From: Plumapathes pennacea
Taxonomy: Eukaryota; Cnidaria; Anthozoa; Antipatharia; Myriopathidae
NCBI GenBank assembly: GCA_964036295.1
Contig: OZ038472.1
Location: forward strand, 5,602,001-5,666,000
Direction of reading: 5' to 3'
DNA: 64,000 nt
In this document: positions 50,552-62,027 of the stretch, one piece after another
Layout of the letters: each line of letters starts with the position of its first letter
Numbering within the stretch: the first letter of the stretch is position 1
Notes under the pieces: generated by a model
What the model was told of the DNA's origin: nothing
The model's database searches: none
What the model saw: only the letters and a program-made list of their open reading frames with translations
Program-made: the position numbers and the translations under genes

Positions 50552-50575
50552 TGTGTGTTGACGTTAGTAACTCAG

Positions 50576-52556
50576 TACCGTTACCTCAACCCTCAGTACA
50601 TGCACTTCAAAAAGTCATTAATGCAGCGTGGAGCTGGCCGTACATTTCCATGTCACTATAGTCGTGTGTATGGAAAAAAGAAACTAATACTTTAGCTCCG
50701 TGCGGTGGCCTGAAAATACGGATATTTTGTCCAGTACTCAGTTTCCTTTAGTCCTTTCCCTGCGGGTCGCTAAATGGGCTGACCGTAGGAAGCGGACGAA
50801 AGGACTGAACAAGAACAGAGGAAAGTTGAGAGGAAAATAATAATAATTATAATACAATAGATAGTATTTGACGATGTTAAGGCATTGCACACGAAGAGCC
50901 ATTATCCGGCCACGCCTGCAACTTTACTTTCTACTGTGAGACATGAGGCCAAAGTGCACTGACAAGTAACAAAGCGCGTGTCAACGTGCTTCAAAGCAGT
51001 ACAGCGGCTACAGCCATGATAAGACAAAATCACCCCACTCCCCACCGGGCCAAAAACGAGCCGCTGACCAATACGTACATATCGCTGTTTCACAATCACG
51101 GGAGCAACAGTTGCGTCATGTTTGCGCTCATGTATTTGTGCACGTTTTACAGGGAATTGGAAAGATAAAAAGATGGTAACAAGGTCGCAGTTCTTGGCGA
51201 AGAAGTCTCTCCATGTTTGCCGCGCTGAGGTCTGCACAAGATGTCGGTTGCACGAAGGTGCCCTAGTTTTGTGAAATACCACACAAAGCTGTGTGCTGAA
51301 CTTCTTGTTGCTTCAGTTCCGAGTCTGTGTCTCGGCCGCGTTTTTTATACACTGCCCAGTTTTGCCGATGGAAAATCGCCACACGTTTTGTTGCAGTTCA
51401 GTCATAAGTCTAGCTGTCTCTGAAATGTTTGCTTCATATCATGGCAGGTTCATGTACGGTGCCCCAAGACCTGAATTGTAAAGGAATGAACAAGGAAAAT
51501 GGTTGACGTAAGTACCTTTCTTATTATGTACTGTTAACTATCTAATGCGTTGAAGGCCCTTTACAGCCACACAGTCATGCTGGCCTAGAATCAGTCATTT
51601 GGTGTATTTTGGTCACGTGACCCCTGCTGCACAAGATGCATGTCTTCCAGATATCTCTCCAGACACCTTTGGCGTGTGGGTAGCATGCAAGTTGTGCTAT
51701 ACTCTGTTTGAGGAATTTGCATTCCTTTGCACACAAAATTAATAGTGAGCGTAGTGCTTGTAGTTTGCCTGTATAAAGTACAACACTATTTACTGGTACT
51801 AAGTTTAGACAAGAAGGTGCCCCTGATTCCTCAAACTTGGAGGCTAATTCAACAGACAGATGTTTATCAAATGATTTAACTACCCTGTCCAAAACAAAGT
51901 GCTATATAATTTTGTGATCTGGTCTAAGATTGGACCGAGGTCCTTCCCTCTTGAACTGTTTATGAATGCCATACACGTTGGTATGACACTGACAACATAA
52001 CCTCAATCATGGTACTTGCCAGTCAATCTGGTCACAAATAAATTGGTCACCCAACATAAAAAAAACTCATTGATGGTGAGGGGGGACAATATTGGTCATC
52101 ATACATTTTGCTCTGGCAAATTTCTTTCTACTCAGGGGGAAAAATGGCACGCTTGGTTACAATATTTGTCTTACTAATTTGACAAAATGACTGGAATGAG
52201 CTAAAATTTGCAATAGTAACAACACATGTCTTATCACATCATTCTGTGAAACTACACATGATTTATGATATAATATGGTTATCAAAAGAGTAATTTATTG
52301 GTGGTTTTCATACAGTACATGTATGATATCAAGATGTATACTTATTTGGGTTAACATAAACAAGTAGTTTTACAGTTGACTTATGTGTCAAATTTAATGT
52401 GGTTAAATAAAAATACAAATTGAAGACAAAACCCTTGGAGTCAGTAGTCACCATTTTTGAAACCAACATTGTGGATAGTGAATGCAGTCATGTATGATTT
52501 ATGAATATGCCATTCCGGGGGTAAGAAGAAGAAGAACATAGATTATGCTTAACAGT
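50576..52556. other. Gene-poor stretch with unassigned open frames
   Basis: Two minus-strand frames (50902-51282 and 51575-51892) are open for 105-126 residues, but neither has a motif I recognise or obvious splice partners. The first has CxRxxVFHKTRAPSCNRHL and HERKHDATVAPVIVKQRYVR. They may be eroded repeat-encoded proteins. Nothing else is supported. Confidence 0.4.
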
Positions 52557-53015
52557 CTACAAATTTGGCTTGTTAGTGGCAGGAAGAAGGTGCCTTCTGA
52601 CCCCTTCTGTGCCTCTCCTAAAGTTGGTGTATACCCCGCCAAAGTGTTCCATGAAACTAACCCGCGCGTTTAGCAATTTGTATTCACAGATCTCTTTCGG
52701 CTTTATTCTATCGTAAGTTTTTCGCAAAAATGAATCCATCAGATCAAGATGGCAATCACCTCCCCTACGACTATCTTCTCTGTAAATTCGTGGCATATCT
52801 GTACGGCCGTTGCCTTACCAATCCCAAATGCTATTGCAGTAGCTCTGAATGCGTTGCCTGTTCCTACTCCACAGTACAACAGCTACACGTTTTTGTAGAG
52901 GAACTGCGCGTCGTAGTCTCGTATCCTGTCTATTTAGGTTTGGAGCGACTACCCGGCAAATTTCATCAAAGGTCCCACGCGAAACACGAAAAGGTTTCTT
53001 CTACTGTCGACCCAT
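52557..53015 (-). pseudogene. PIF/Harbinger transposase remnant (HARBI1-like)
   Basis: Going leftwards on the minus strand the frame reads FRVSRGTFDEICRVVAPNLN and RQDTRLRRAVPLQKRVAVVL, then changes frame to GTGNAFRATAIAFGIGKATA and VQICHEFTEKIV. These match the N-terminal and helix-turn-helix part of Harbinger transposases. After an internal gap, KLLNARVSFMEHFGGVYTNF RR-like sequence resembles the conserved C-terminal A-R-x-x-V/M-E-x-x-F-G-x-L motif. The DDE residues between are missing and at least one frameshift is present. Dead element, next to the 53031-55394 segment. Confidence 0.65.
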
Positions 53016-53185
53016 TTCAGCTTTATTTACTAGAAATACGATAATCGCAGATACCCCCTCACTCTGCCATTGATGGGACTTTTACTTTGGTAACTCCCAA
53101 CAAGAGTAGCCTTTGTTTTACCGAAATGTTGACTCAATCTTTTCTTCGAACTCAAGTGCTACACGCAAAGGAAGGAGAAAAAGAA

Positions 53186-54032
53186 GATAGTGACTAAAAG
53201 AACACACGAGTGACCACGAGTGACCACGAATGACCACGAATGACCACGAGTGACCACGAATGACCACGAATGACCACGAATGACTACGAGTGACCACGAG
53301 TCACCATGAGTTAAAATAAGCGCCTCATGTGAATGTGACTTTAAATATAAAATGTAAAATCACCCGCTCATGAAGTGTAAAAATTTCACTAGCAGTCCTC
53401 GCTGAAATTCTGCTCTTCTGCCGGTTCCCTACTTTCCACGTCGCCGATAGTAATAACCTCCACGTCCTTCACTCCAGTGTTAGGTCTTTTCGTTGTCTTA
53501 CTTTGGTCGTACTTTTTCGGAGTAAAATCTTTCCGTTTTTTTATCCGGACTTCCATGCAAGAAGACCAGAAATGCAAATTTTTTTGACATTCAGCGGCCT
53601 TATCTCTGCGATCAGCCAATCATATGTAGGTTACCACGCCATGTGAATTCAGTGAGCAATTCCCACGACTTAATTAAAAGAGACTCAAATTTCTCTGATA
53701 AAGCCAACTCTGTCAGGGTCACTAGTTTGAATTAAATACAGCACGCTGTGTCACGTTGTCTACAGCCGACGCTGACGCGTGATTCGTCACGCAAGGGACA
53801 TATTTGTGTGTACTTTTCGCTTTGTGGTCGGCGTTTTCTTCAAAGTGTTTGTTTTTTAAAATGACGCTAGTAAAAATTTTACACTTTATCATGGGCGCGT
53901 GATATTACGTTCTAAATTTAAAATGACAATAAAATGACGTCACAGTCACGTGAGGAGCTTATTTTGACTCGTGGTCACTCGTGGTCATTCGTGGTCACTC
54001 GTGGTCACTCGTGTGTTCTTTTAGTCACCATC
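53186..54032. mobile_element. 847-bp MULE-like element with tandem-repeat termini
   Basis: The ends GATAGTGACTAAAAGAACAC and GTGTTCTTTTAGTCACCATC are inverted. GAAAAAGAA (9 bases) flanks both sides (53177-53185 and 54033-54041). The paralogous site at about 13040-13055 has the sequence once, giving an empty-site comparison. Inward of each end is an array of 10-base units (GTGACCACGA with A/G and T variants), about ten on the left and five on the right. A minus-strand frame (53619-53389) of 76 residues is open but unrecognised. Confidence 0.85.
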
Positions 54033-54651
54033 GAAAAAGAATGGTGTGTGTTATATTTTTGCGTTGAAAAAAGAATCGATTGCGTGACGAAGTACGTATT
54101 TCCCACGGTCGGCACGTCAAATTAATTCATACAGTCTGCCAAGCACGTTCTCAAAATTTAATACTCAAAGTTTGAAGTTGGTCGGCCGTCGTAGTACGGG
54201 AAAAAAGGAACACTGATTTTCCAATTTTGAATTCATAGGCAGTACAATTAAATAGGCTTCCTGTGCGATTTGTTTTTACTCTGGACTGCATGCTCCAGAC
54301 TCAGGCATGCATATTTAATAGGCTCGAATTGTTTTGTATGTGAACCCACTCAAAACAGCAAGATTTCTCCCAGAATCAAAGCAAAACTTGAACAGTTTAC
54401 TTCAAATTATACACGGGCTTCAGACCTAGTAATACTTCTAAGGGCTTGTGAATGATTCTTGCTGCAATCACCGCGTGTCAGATTACAGAAAAATAAGACA
54501 TCTGACTAAATCATTCAAGACTCCAAGTTCCGATTGCTCTGAGCGAATACGATAGCCGAAACTGGCGACAGAAGCGTAGCAAAACAATACTTCGAGGGAA
54601 AATGATCAGCATACAGATTTTAATACATTCTTGAAGTGATCGAGTTACAAG

Positions 54652-55155
54652 CTATACGGGATAGAATATATTTGTCACGGTGATTGTTCGATTTCCACTG
54701 ACTAACCTTTGTTGCTTGTCCTTTCTAAATAAGTATCTGAGTTTAACACAGAACGGCGTCTGAAGCTCCCGATTTGCTTTCAAGCGCTGTTCCCTTTGCG
54801 GAGTTGTCTGTGTTACCCGCTTCTGTTCATGTCGCTTTTGGTCGGCATTCATGCGCTGTTGTCTTTGCGGAGTCTTCTCTTCGGCCCGCTTTTTCTCCTG
54901 AAGGTCTCGATTCGCTTTCAAGCGCTGTTCTCTTTGCGGAGTTGTCTGTGTTACCCGCTTCTCTTCATGTCGCTTTCGATCGGCATTCATGCGCTGTTTT
55001 CTTTTCGGTCATAGTTCCGTCTTTTGTCGAGACGAACTTGGCGCTGTTCGATCGTTTCACGATTCCGCCTTGCTCGTGCCTGTTCCCTTCTCTTTTGAAG
55101 ACGAGCTTCGCGAGACTGTTGTGTTTCAAGTTTTCCGGTTTTCAAGTTTTCCATT
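54652..55155 (-). pseudogene. Basic Arg/Gln-rich repeat exon (copy 2, frameshifted)
   Basis: The counterpart of 13733-14015. It begins MENLKTGKLETQQSREARLQ at 55155 and reads to a stop near 54997, where an indel in an A-rich run shifts the frame. It then continues as MNADRKRHEEKRVTQTTPQR with about two extra copies of a 26-residue unit. It ends at the same donor (CAACAAAG|GTTAGT). The repeat expansion and frameshift argue it is not functional. Confidence 0.5.
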
Positions 55156-55732
55156 TTCGTGAACACAGCTACGATATACTGTAGTTGCTTCGTTCAATCT
55201 AATTTCTCTCATTGCGAGTAAAACTACAGGGCCACACGTGATCGATCCGGCCTTTGTTATTGGTTCTGCAGCGACGCGATAGGAACTGGGGACGAGGTCG
55301 CACGCAAGACTGACAGACGAACATTAGATTTCGAGATGGCGGCAGGCTTGGAGTCTCCGATAAGGCGATAATACTACTGCATTAGCGTCGTGAGTATTTC
55401 CCTCACTTCGTTCGGGGAATATCTCCTGCAGCCAATACTGCGGCCGAGGATATGCCCGGACGACATGCCTTCTGCGGACCACTCTCGCTGCTCGTATTTG
55501 CCGTACTCCGATACCGGTGGCACATTGTAGCAAAATTCGTTGTTGTAGGCCTCGAACTCGCCGCACTGCATTAAGATATCATTTCTCAGACACAACATTC
55601 GGAAATGTGTGAATATGAAGAAATAACCGCAATCAAAATAGCCAGTATTCGTTCTTGGTACGGCATATTGAAGCGTGCTTTACATTTAACGCGTTTTCTG
55701 GTACAAATCATCTTGACAGCAATCTATCGACA

Positions 55733-56046
55733 TTTTTACCACAACACACTAGTTTCTCGCTCTCTGATTGGTCGATTTACCGTGGTAAATAAGAGTCCAG
55801 ACAACGATGCTGACGCCAGCATGTCACGTTTTGCAGCGAAATACAACGAAAGTTTCCTGTATATTTCTAAATATTGAGGTAAAAAACAATTTCCACTGGT
55901 TTGCCGTGGTGTGGACTCTTATTTACCACGATTTACGTCATCTCGGCGAAGCGCCTCGTGAGTCCACAACATTTTGACCATGTGATGACGTAAATCGTGG
56001 TAAATAAGAGTCCACACCACGGCAAACCAGTGGAAATTTATTAAAT
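55733..56046 (+). mobile_element. Fold-back element with perfect 54-bp stem
   Basis: The body starts TTTTTACCACAACACACTAG and contains CTCTCTGATTGGTCGATTTA. The stem 55889-55942 pairs perfectly with 55984-56037 (ATTTCCACTGGTTTGCCGTG... ). The 41-base apex is CTCGGCGAAGCGCCTCGTGA/GTCCACAACATTTTGACC. A reverse-oriented relative, with most of one stem arm deleted, lies at 61012-61300. Confidence 0.8.
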
Positions 56047-56526
56047 GTTTTACGCCGGTGTTCAGGTGCGAGTGCGATCGTGTGCACTGTTACAACGTTG
56101 TAAACACCGCGCGATAAAATCCGGTGTTACACCGATGTTTTCTGCGAGTGAAACCACAACCATTCTTGTGCAAACTAATATCTTTCAGTGCGAGCTAAGT
56201 CCAGCTACAATCATAATCAAAATTGTTGGAACGATTACAAGTTTACCCCCTCCCCCCCATTCAATGTTGGGTAGTTGAGCATGGTTCGACTCCTAGCTGC
56301 ACCACGGGCCAACAGTGAATGGAGGGGAGGGAGAGGGACTTGAAAACAAGAAAAATAAGACCACCATAGGTTGTACGGATTGACACTGCTCCGGATGTGC
56401 GTAAAAGGAGCGTCCCAACGACTTTTGACCATGATTGTAGATATTTGCAAAACTTTTGCGACCTGTAAATCTCACTCCAGGACCTGTGTTACCCAAGAAT
56501 CAAGAATTACCCAAGAATCAAGTATT

Positions 56527-56663
56527 TTAACCTATTCACCCCCAAGCCCAATTGCAGATTTGGTATCAAAAGGCAAGTTCTCCCTACTGTATCATGTATG
56601 TTTCTAGTGAGAAACGGAAGGAGAAAATTGAAGTTGGTCACTCTTGGGAGTGAAGGGATTAAC
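56527..56663 (-). mobile_element. CCCTTTCACTCCC MITE, copy e (reverse)
   Basis: TTAACCTATTCACCCCCAAG to CACTCTTGGGAGTGAAGGGA is the family in reverse orientation, with an internal deletion. Confidence 0.6.
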
Positions 56664-56846
56664 GAGGACTTGGTTTGGCGCTGGTTTTGGTTGTTTCGGG
56701 TCCGTGTCGCTCTGGTGGTGGGGCTTAACTTGTGTTGTCTGTGGCTGTAAATCCGCTGAGGGCTGCGCTGACTCTAGTGGCTCTTGTTGCGTCGATACTA
56801 AAACAATATGTATTGGAAACTACCAATCTATATTCGAAACTTATAC

Positions 56847-57088
56847 CTCGTTCACATCGATGCTTAAACCTGTTTAAGAGGTGTTTAAATATAACTTGTT
56901 TAGTTGGGTCGGCCGTTCACAATGCGCGCACGGCAAAACTAAACTGGTTTCAAACCCGTCCAACAACCTAAACAACCTGTGAGAAGTGATGTAAAATATT
57001 GTGTATAACACAAATCAAAGCAGGTTTTAGAAAACGCAATCTAGTAAACTTGGTTTAATTATACAGGTTTAGTTGGTGTGAATAGGGT
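56847..57088. mobile_element. MITE TATACC...TTCACA
   Basis: TTATACCTCGTTCACATCGA and TTGGTGTGAATAGGGTATAA are the inverted ends, with inner TTAAACCTGTTTAA and CAGGTTTAGTTGG pairing. Non-coding. Confidence 0.6.
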
Positions 57089-57809
57089 ATAAAACAATAC
57101 ATGTTCTAAACTGAAAATATATGTTCTTAACTATAGAAATGTATTCTAAACTGAAAAATAATAAGTGCAAAAATACGTGTTCTGGGTCCAGAAGATGTTC
57201 TAGTTTATATCCAAATATCAGTGGGTGTTCTCTGCGGCTACACTACAGAGTTGCACCAAAATTAGTGCTACGAGGAATGAGATTGATTCCCTGATCGGAA
57301 TAATTTTCCCCGGCCTTCGTAAGTTGCCGATCAGTTTACGATATTTGCTATCATTTCCCAAATGTTTGCAGAGTTGCATTTCTTGGTGAGGTCTGGGCAA
57401 TACTCCCGCCAAACTGCATGATAGCAGTTTTGCCAGCTTTAGAGTTTGGCTGACAGCAGATCCAGATGCAGACGAGCATGGCTCTTGTTGGCTGTCGTTA
57501 GTTACCGCGTTGCCGGTAGATAAACGATTATTTTTTAGCGGTAAAACAAGAGTTGTGCTTGTGTTGCTGCTACCTGCTTTGCTTTGAAATACAAATGCCC
57601 CGGTATTACGAGGTCCATGGACTTTACTGGATAACAGAAAGTTTCTGTTATTTTAAGTGAAATGACCAGGACCACTGAAAGGAATTTTAAAATGACTAGA
57701 ATAGGATATTAATCCGGCTTGATTTTGGTGACATGATACTATAATCACAACCAGCATGGATGAACGTACAATCAAGTTTCCTGCGCATAACTGACCATTC
57801 CAATTAAGT

Positions 57810-58270
57810 TCAGTTTACGCTCGAAATCGAACTCGGACTGTGAACGTTCAGACCATTCCCAGTTTCATATGCCTTTCCCCTCTCGAGTTTCTCTCCTTGC
57901 AAGGTCGGAACAATTTTGTCGATGGAGCAGAGACCTGCGTCTTTTGAAGTCGATTGAGGATTTACGGGTCTCCAACAACATTTTGTGGTCCATTTTCTTG
58001 GTGTACTCTTCAGAGAATTGGCCAGTTTCAATATCTCGGGTTTGTTTGGGCGACTCGACAAGCAGCACGTAAACCGCTGCTGTCACTCTCACCGTAAAAT
58101 CAAATCTTGAAGTTTTTTGAGCCCACCACACTGTTGAGAGCTTCGTTTCTTTATGAATTTGCCATGGGTGCAAGTTTCTCTGCAACGGTGTCTGGAGTCT
58201 TCATCAAAGAGGTCTTGTAGATCTGATTACGTAAGTCCTTCCCATGAGCAAGGTCCTTGTGCTTGTAGAT
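57810..58270 (-). pseudogene. Mutator-like transposase remnant
   Basis: With several frame changes and stops the minus strand reads AHGKDLRNQIYKTSLMKTPD, then ETVAEKLAPMANS-RNEALN-SVVGSK-type sequence, and later ARRETREGKAYETG. I recall the order (H-x-K-x-L...A-N-E-x-x-N-x-x-V-x-SK...R-V-x-A-A-V-x-Q-x-N...R-E-G) from animal Mutator-like transposases. No intact catalytic region is seen. It fits the presence of Mutator-type non-autonomous elements elsewhere in the window. Confidence 0.45.
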
Positions 58271-60144
58271 TTATAAGTCTTTATTTTAGCGTCGGTCATA
58301 GCGAGATTCCTCAACAGCCACTTGGCACTTAAAATAGCATTGTCTGCTTTCACTGTTTCTGTATGGTACCACTGCGCCACTGTCTCCTATTTTTATTTAT
58401 TTTTGTGGGCTGAGAATCAGCACACGTTTATTGGTTGTTGGCAATCACGTGATATGTGATATGTGATAAAGCTAAGTTTTTTATAACGGTAACGATAATA
58501 ATGATTGTTACAAAAGTTTACTATAAAGATAATTAGGAAAATATAGATATATATGCATGCTTATTGTCAAAAATAGATTAAAATGGTTCCTCTATACTAT
58601 AACAAAGTGTCCTGAAATAGCAAGGTAACTACACTCTATGAAGATTGTAAGTAACTTTCACGTAATTTAAAGCAGTCATATATAAATTTGGAGCCGAAAG
58701 GTCGAACTACTTCTGGATTTGTAGATTCATTATCATGGTAATAAATTGTATTTCATGATCTTTTGGGTTGAATTCTTATTTTTATAATTGGGAAAACGCA
58801 CACAATTAAAACAGAAACAGAGAACGATACCCTGACAATGAAGGCATTTCACAGATCAAAACTCGGATCAGCACAAGGCGAGGCGAAACTGAGCTACTGG
58901 AGAAATGTAGCCCATTGCTAGGAAATATGCCTCCATTGACGGTTTTTGTAAACATTTCACTTCACAGCCGTCACGACCAAATCAAATCAGTAACGACAAG
59001 CACAACTAGGCTTAAGTAAAATATATATATTTATTTCAACTCGTACGCGAATGACCAAATGGAAGATTCATAGATGCTTCACATTTTACTGTTCTGTCTC
59101 TGCCGACTGAAACATCGACACAAAATAATGACTGGTCGATTTACGTAACGTTGCAACGTGTTGTCATACTTACACAGTTCATCAGGAAAATCCGGCGATG
59201 CATAGTACAGAACCTTTCATTCGAGCGTTTTTGGCATACATATTTTCAAAAACTGCGATTTGGGGCAAACTTAAAACACCGCGCACAAGAACTTCGCGAC
59301 GCGACAGCGTGAATCTCCGTATCCGTTGAGTCGGCGCCAACTTCGTCGATTCACAACACTGAAGTAAACTTTTCGTTTGAGCGGTTTGACACATACTTCG
59401 AAAGCTGTGGCAAGTTATCCTGGTAAGCTTGAAGCAATTCATCGTGAAATTATTCACTAACCCGATCGCCTCGGAGAAAACGCTGTGACCTCATGGTTTC
59501 TCGTGATCACGAGCTTGTCACGAACCAGCCTTCGCCGTCCTGTCATTGTTTCCTCGACCAATAGCGAAGTTCGTGCACAATCGGCAATCCAGTGCTTCCT
59601 TTCATTGGTTCCGAATATCAACGCGCGACCATTTATTGATTCTTAATTACTTACGCACCCGATGACATAGTGTCTACGCTTGTTCGAAGCAGTAGACACA
59701 AAAACTGTGCACCTGCAGCAGAAGCCTAGATAAGAGCCACCCTAAATGAAAAACGAATCATCTTGGCAAGTGCGTTATTTCCTCTGGTACATCTTTTGCG
59801 GTTAAGTGGTCTGTCTGCTGTGCTGCACTTTGCCTATTCAGTTTGACGGCCCAAACTTATCACGTACTGCAGGTGAGAACACTCGATGTGCGAACATGTT
59901 TGTCCGATATTTGTTCCCTGGTAAATGTGGCAATATTTTATGAGTCTATTTCTGTAAGGAGTATTTGTCGCATGTTTAGAAGTGCGATGATCTGGTCCAA
60001 GATATAAATTTGAATATTACTTTGTCTTAAATCACAGGTCGAGTTACATCGTTCTATTTTACTCTTTGTTTCTCTTGTCGCACTACAACTTGACGGTTTA
60101 CTTCCGTAGCATAATGCTAGAGATAGATATTTAAAATTGTTTTG
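58271..60144. other. Gene-poor stretch
   Basis: AT-rich sequence with no supported gene. Minus-strand frames near 59182-59457 are open but unrecognised. Confidence 0.45.
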
Positions 60145-60517
60145 CCTAAATTTCTTTATTTTACAATCTATGTGTTTTATTGATCTATTGACTCCACGTG
60201 TCGGGATTATATGTTTATTGTTTATCTTTCCAAGGCAGAAGTTTCCTTGTGAATCCTTTACCTTTTTTAATGATATTCGTAGATACATGTGAAAATAGTC
60301 ACCCAACAAAATTACGCTCTAGTTCCTGTCTTCGCAAATTCAGTATTTCATTCATCGTCTCCGAATAGATCGTAACGACGTTTCAATTTGCATGCTTATC
60401 GGAGTTTCAAAAACCATAACCATGGAAATGCGCGCTACCCGGTATATATTTCCATTCTTTATCATTGTTTTGTGATGTGGAGGTTTTTGTATTATTTATA
60501 TTGTTTGTATTAAGTAA

Positions 60518-60692
60518 GGGCCGGTCACACTAGGAAGTTTAGTCGATAATAACTCAGCATTGAGAGCAATACACGGCTTCTTCAATGTTTGGTAGCAACT
60601 TGCTGACATATATTTCAGGTGACAAGCGCTGTTTGCACTTCAAATGATGCAAATTTTGATTGTAATTTTGTTAAAGTTACGAGTGCGACCGG
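60518..60692. mobile_element. MITE GGGCCGGTCACAC
   Basis: GGGCCGGTCACACTAGGAAG at the left and GTGCGACCGGAGCCTAA at the right are imperfect inverted ends around 150 non-coding bases. Confidence 0.55.
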
Positions 60693-61011
60693 AGCCTAAG
60701 TTTACACTGAATCCTGCCTAAAGTTTTTTATTTTACAATCTATGTATTTTATCAATTTATTGACTCCACGTGGCGGGATGATATGTTTATTGTTTATCTT
60801 TCCAAGGCAGAAGTTTCCTTGTGAATCCTTTATAATCTTAATTATATTCGTAGATACATGTGAACATAATCAAAACCAACAAAGCCACGCTTTAGTTACT
60901 GTCGCTATTTCACTTCACTCATCGTCTCCGAATAGATCAAAACTACGGTTCAATCTGCATGCTTATTGGAGTTTCAATTTAAACCATAACCATAGAGATG
61001 CGTGCTACCCG

Positions 61012-61300
61012 GTATATTTAATAAATTTCCACTGGTTTGCCGTGGTGTGGACTCTTATTTACCACGATTTACGTCATCACATGGTCAAAATGTTGTGGAC
61101 TCACGAGGCGCTTCGCCGAAACCAGTGGAAATTTGTTTTTTACGACACTATTTAGAAATATACAAGAAAATTTCGCTGTATTTCGTTGCAAAACGTGACA
61201 CGCTGGCGTCAGCTGGCGTCACATCGTTGTCTGGACTCTTATTTACCACGGTTAATCGACCAATCAGAGAGCGAGAAACTAGTGTGTTGTGGTAAAAATT
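61012..61300 (-). mobile_element. Fold-back element, reverse copy with collapsed stem
   Basis: The reverse complement of the 55733-56046 element (TCACGAGGCGCTTCGCCGA apex present). The second stem arm is reduced to about 15 bases (AACCAGTGGAAATTT). The insertion is bounded by comparison with the duplicate at 60440-60460. Confidence 0.75.
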
Positions 61301-62027
61301 TCTATTCCTTACAATCGTTTTGTGATTTGGAGGTCTTTGTATTATTTTGGATTAATTAAGTTTTAACTGGTTTTGCAACGATATGACCACTGATAGTAAA
61401 AGTGACTTTCCCATTTGTGAAGACCTTCGCAGTTGCGATGATAGTCCAGAAAAAATAAATCCAGGCTTCAACGGGAATTGAACCGATAACGTGCGATCAC
61501 TGAACTTTGAAGCCGTATGGGAGGTGGTCAAGTGTGTAGTTCGAATTGTAGCCGTTACAGTCATGGGAGAGATATTAGGGACTTTAAACAAACTAGGACG
61601 GCAACGGCAACGCGAGGAACCAGGAAAAAGGTCCCTCCAGATTCCTATGTTCGTAACTTTGCCTATTCTTAGGTTGCTGAATTTGTTCCATTTTTGCCGA
61701 GGTTCTATTGCATTCATTGTCTCCTACTGAGAAGAGCGACTGTCTTAATTATCAAAATGTTGTCCAGGTCCTGACAACAACGTAAAAAAGAAGCATTTGA
61801 AGTCGCACAGGAGCGCACGACAACCCCGAGATTAGATCAGTTTCAGATATTCACGTGCTTCTTTTGTCTTCTGCAATTATTTCTATTGTTTCACCGACGT
61901 TGCCGTTGCCGTCCGGTGCTTAAAGTCCCTATTATATATATAAAGAGTCACATTACAGTATATGTGAACTGCGGAATATGAAATAACAGTGAAAGTGACC
62001 CTCGCAGTTACAATGAAGCAACTTTTA

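Larger units (their letters stand above)
45880..50575. repeat. Segmental duplication, unit B
   Basis: Collinear with 41069-45110: CATCTGGAAGAGTAAACAAT, the duplicated terminal exon, its 3' flank and a degraded GT-like gene. Just upstream, 45857-45880 (CAATTCTGTTTATCTACTGC) matches 38580-38603 in an endophilin-B intron. The ancestral duplicate therefore probably reached further left and lost the segment equivalent to 38604-41068. Two insertions are unique to unit B (47397-48012 and 48485-49322). Confidence 0.85.
53031..55394. repeat. Dispersed segment copy 2 (paralogous to 12896-14252)
   Basis: Collinear with the ODF2-intron segment from CTAGAAATACGATAATCGCA to GCATTAGCGTCGTGAG. It is longer because of an 847-base MULE (53186-54032) and an expansion of the coding repeat at 54780-55010. 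It abuts the Harbinger remnant, so the family may derive from that transposon. Confidence 0.75.
60145..61345. repeat. Tandem duplication (~360-base unit)
   Basis: 60155-60500 and 60727-61345 align from TTTATTTTACAATCTATGTG to TTTTGTGATxTGGAGGT. The units share TTTATCTTTCCAAGGCAGAA and TCATCGTCTCCGAATAGATC. A MITE (60518-60692) separates them. The second unit is interrupted by a fold-back element (61012-61300) at CGGTATAT|TTCxATT; the first unit shows the uninterrupted site. Confidence 0.8.

Noticed and set aside
50902-51892. Minus-strand open frames as cellular genes
   Set aside because: No recognisable domain, no coherent splice sites; left as unassigned repeat-like sequence.
53389-53619. 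76-residue ORF in the MULE as transposase
   Set aside because: Too short, lacks DDE-type motifs, begins and ends without splice context.
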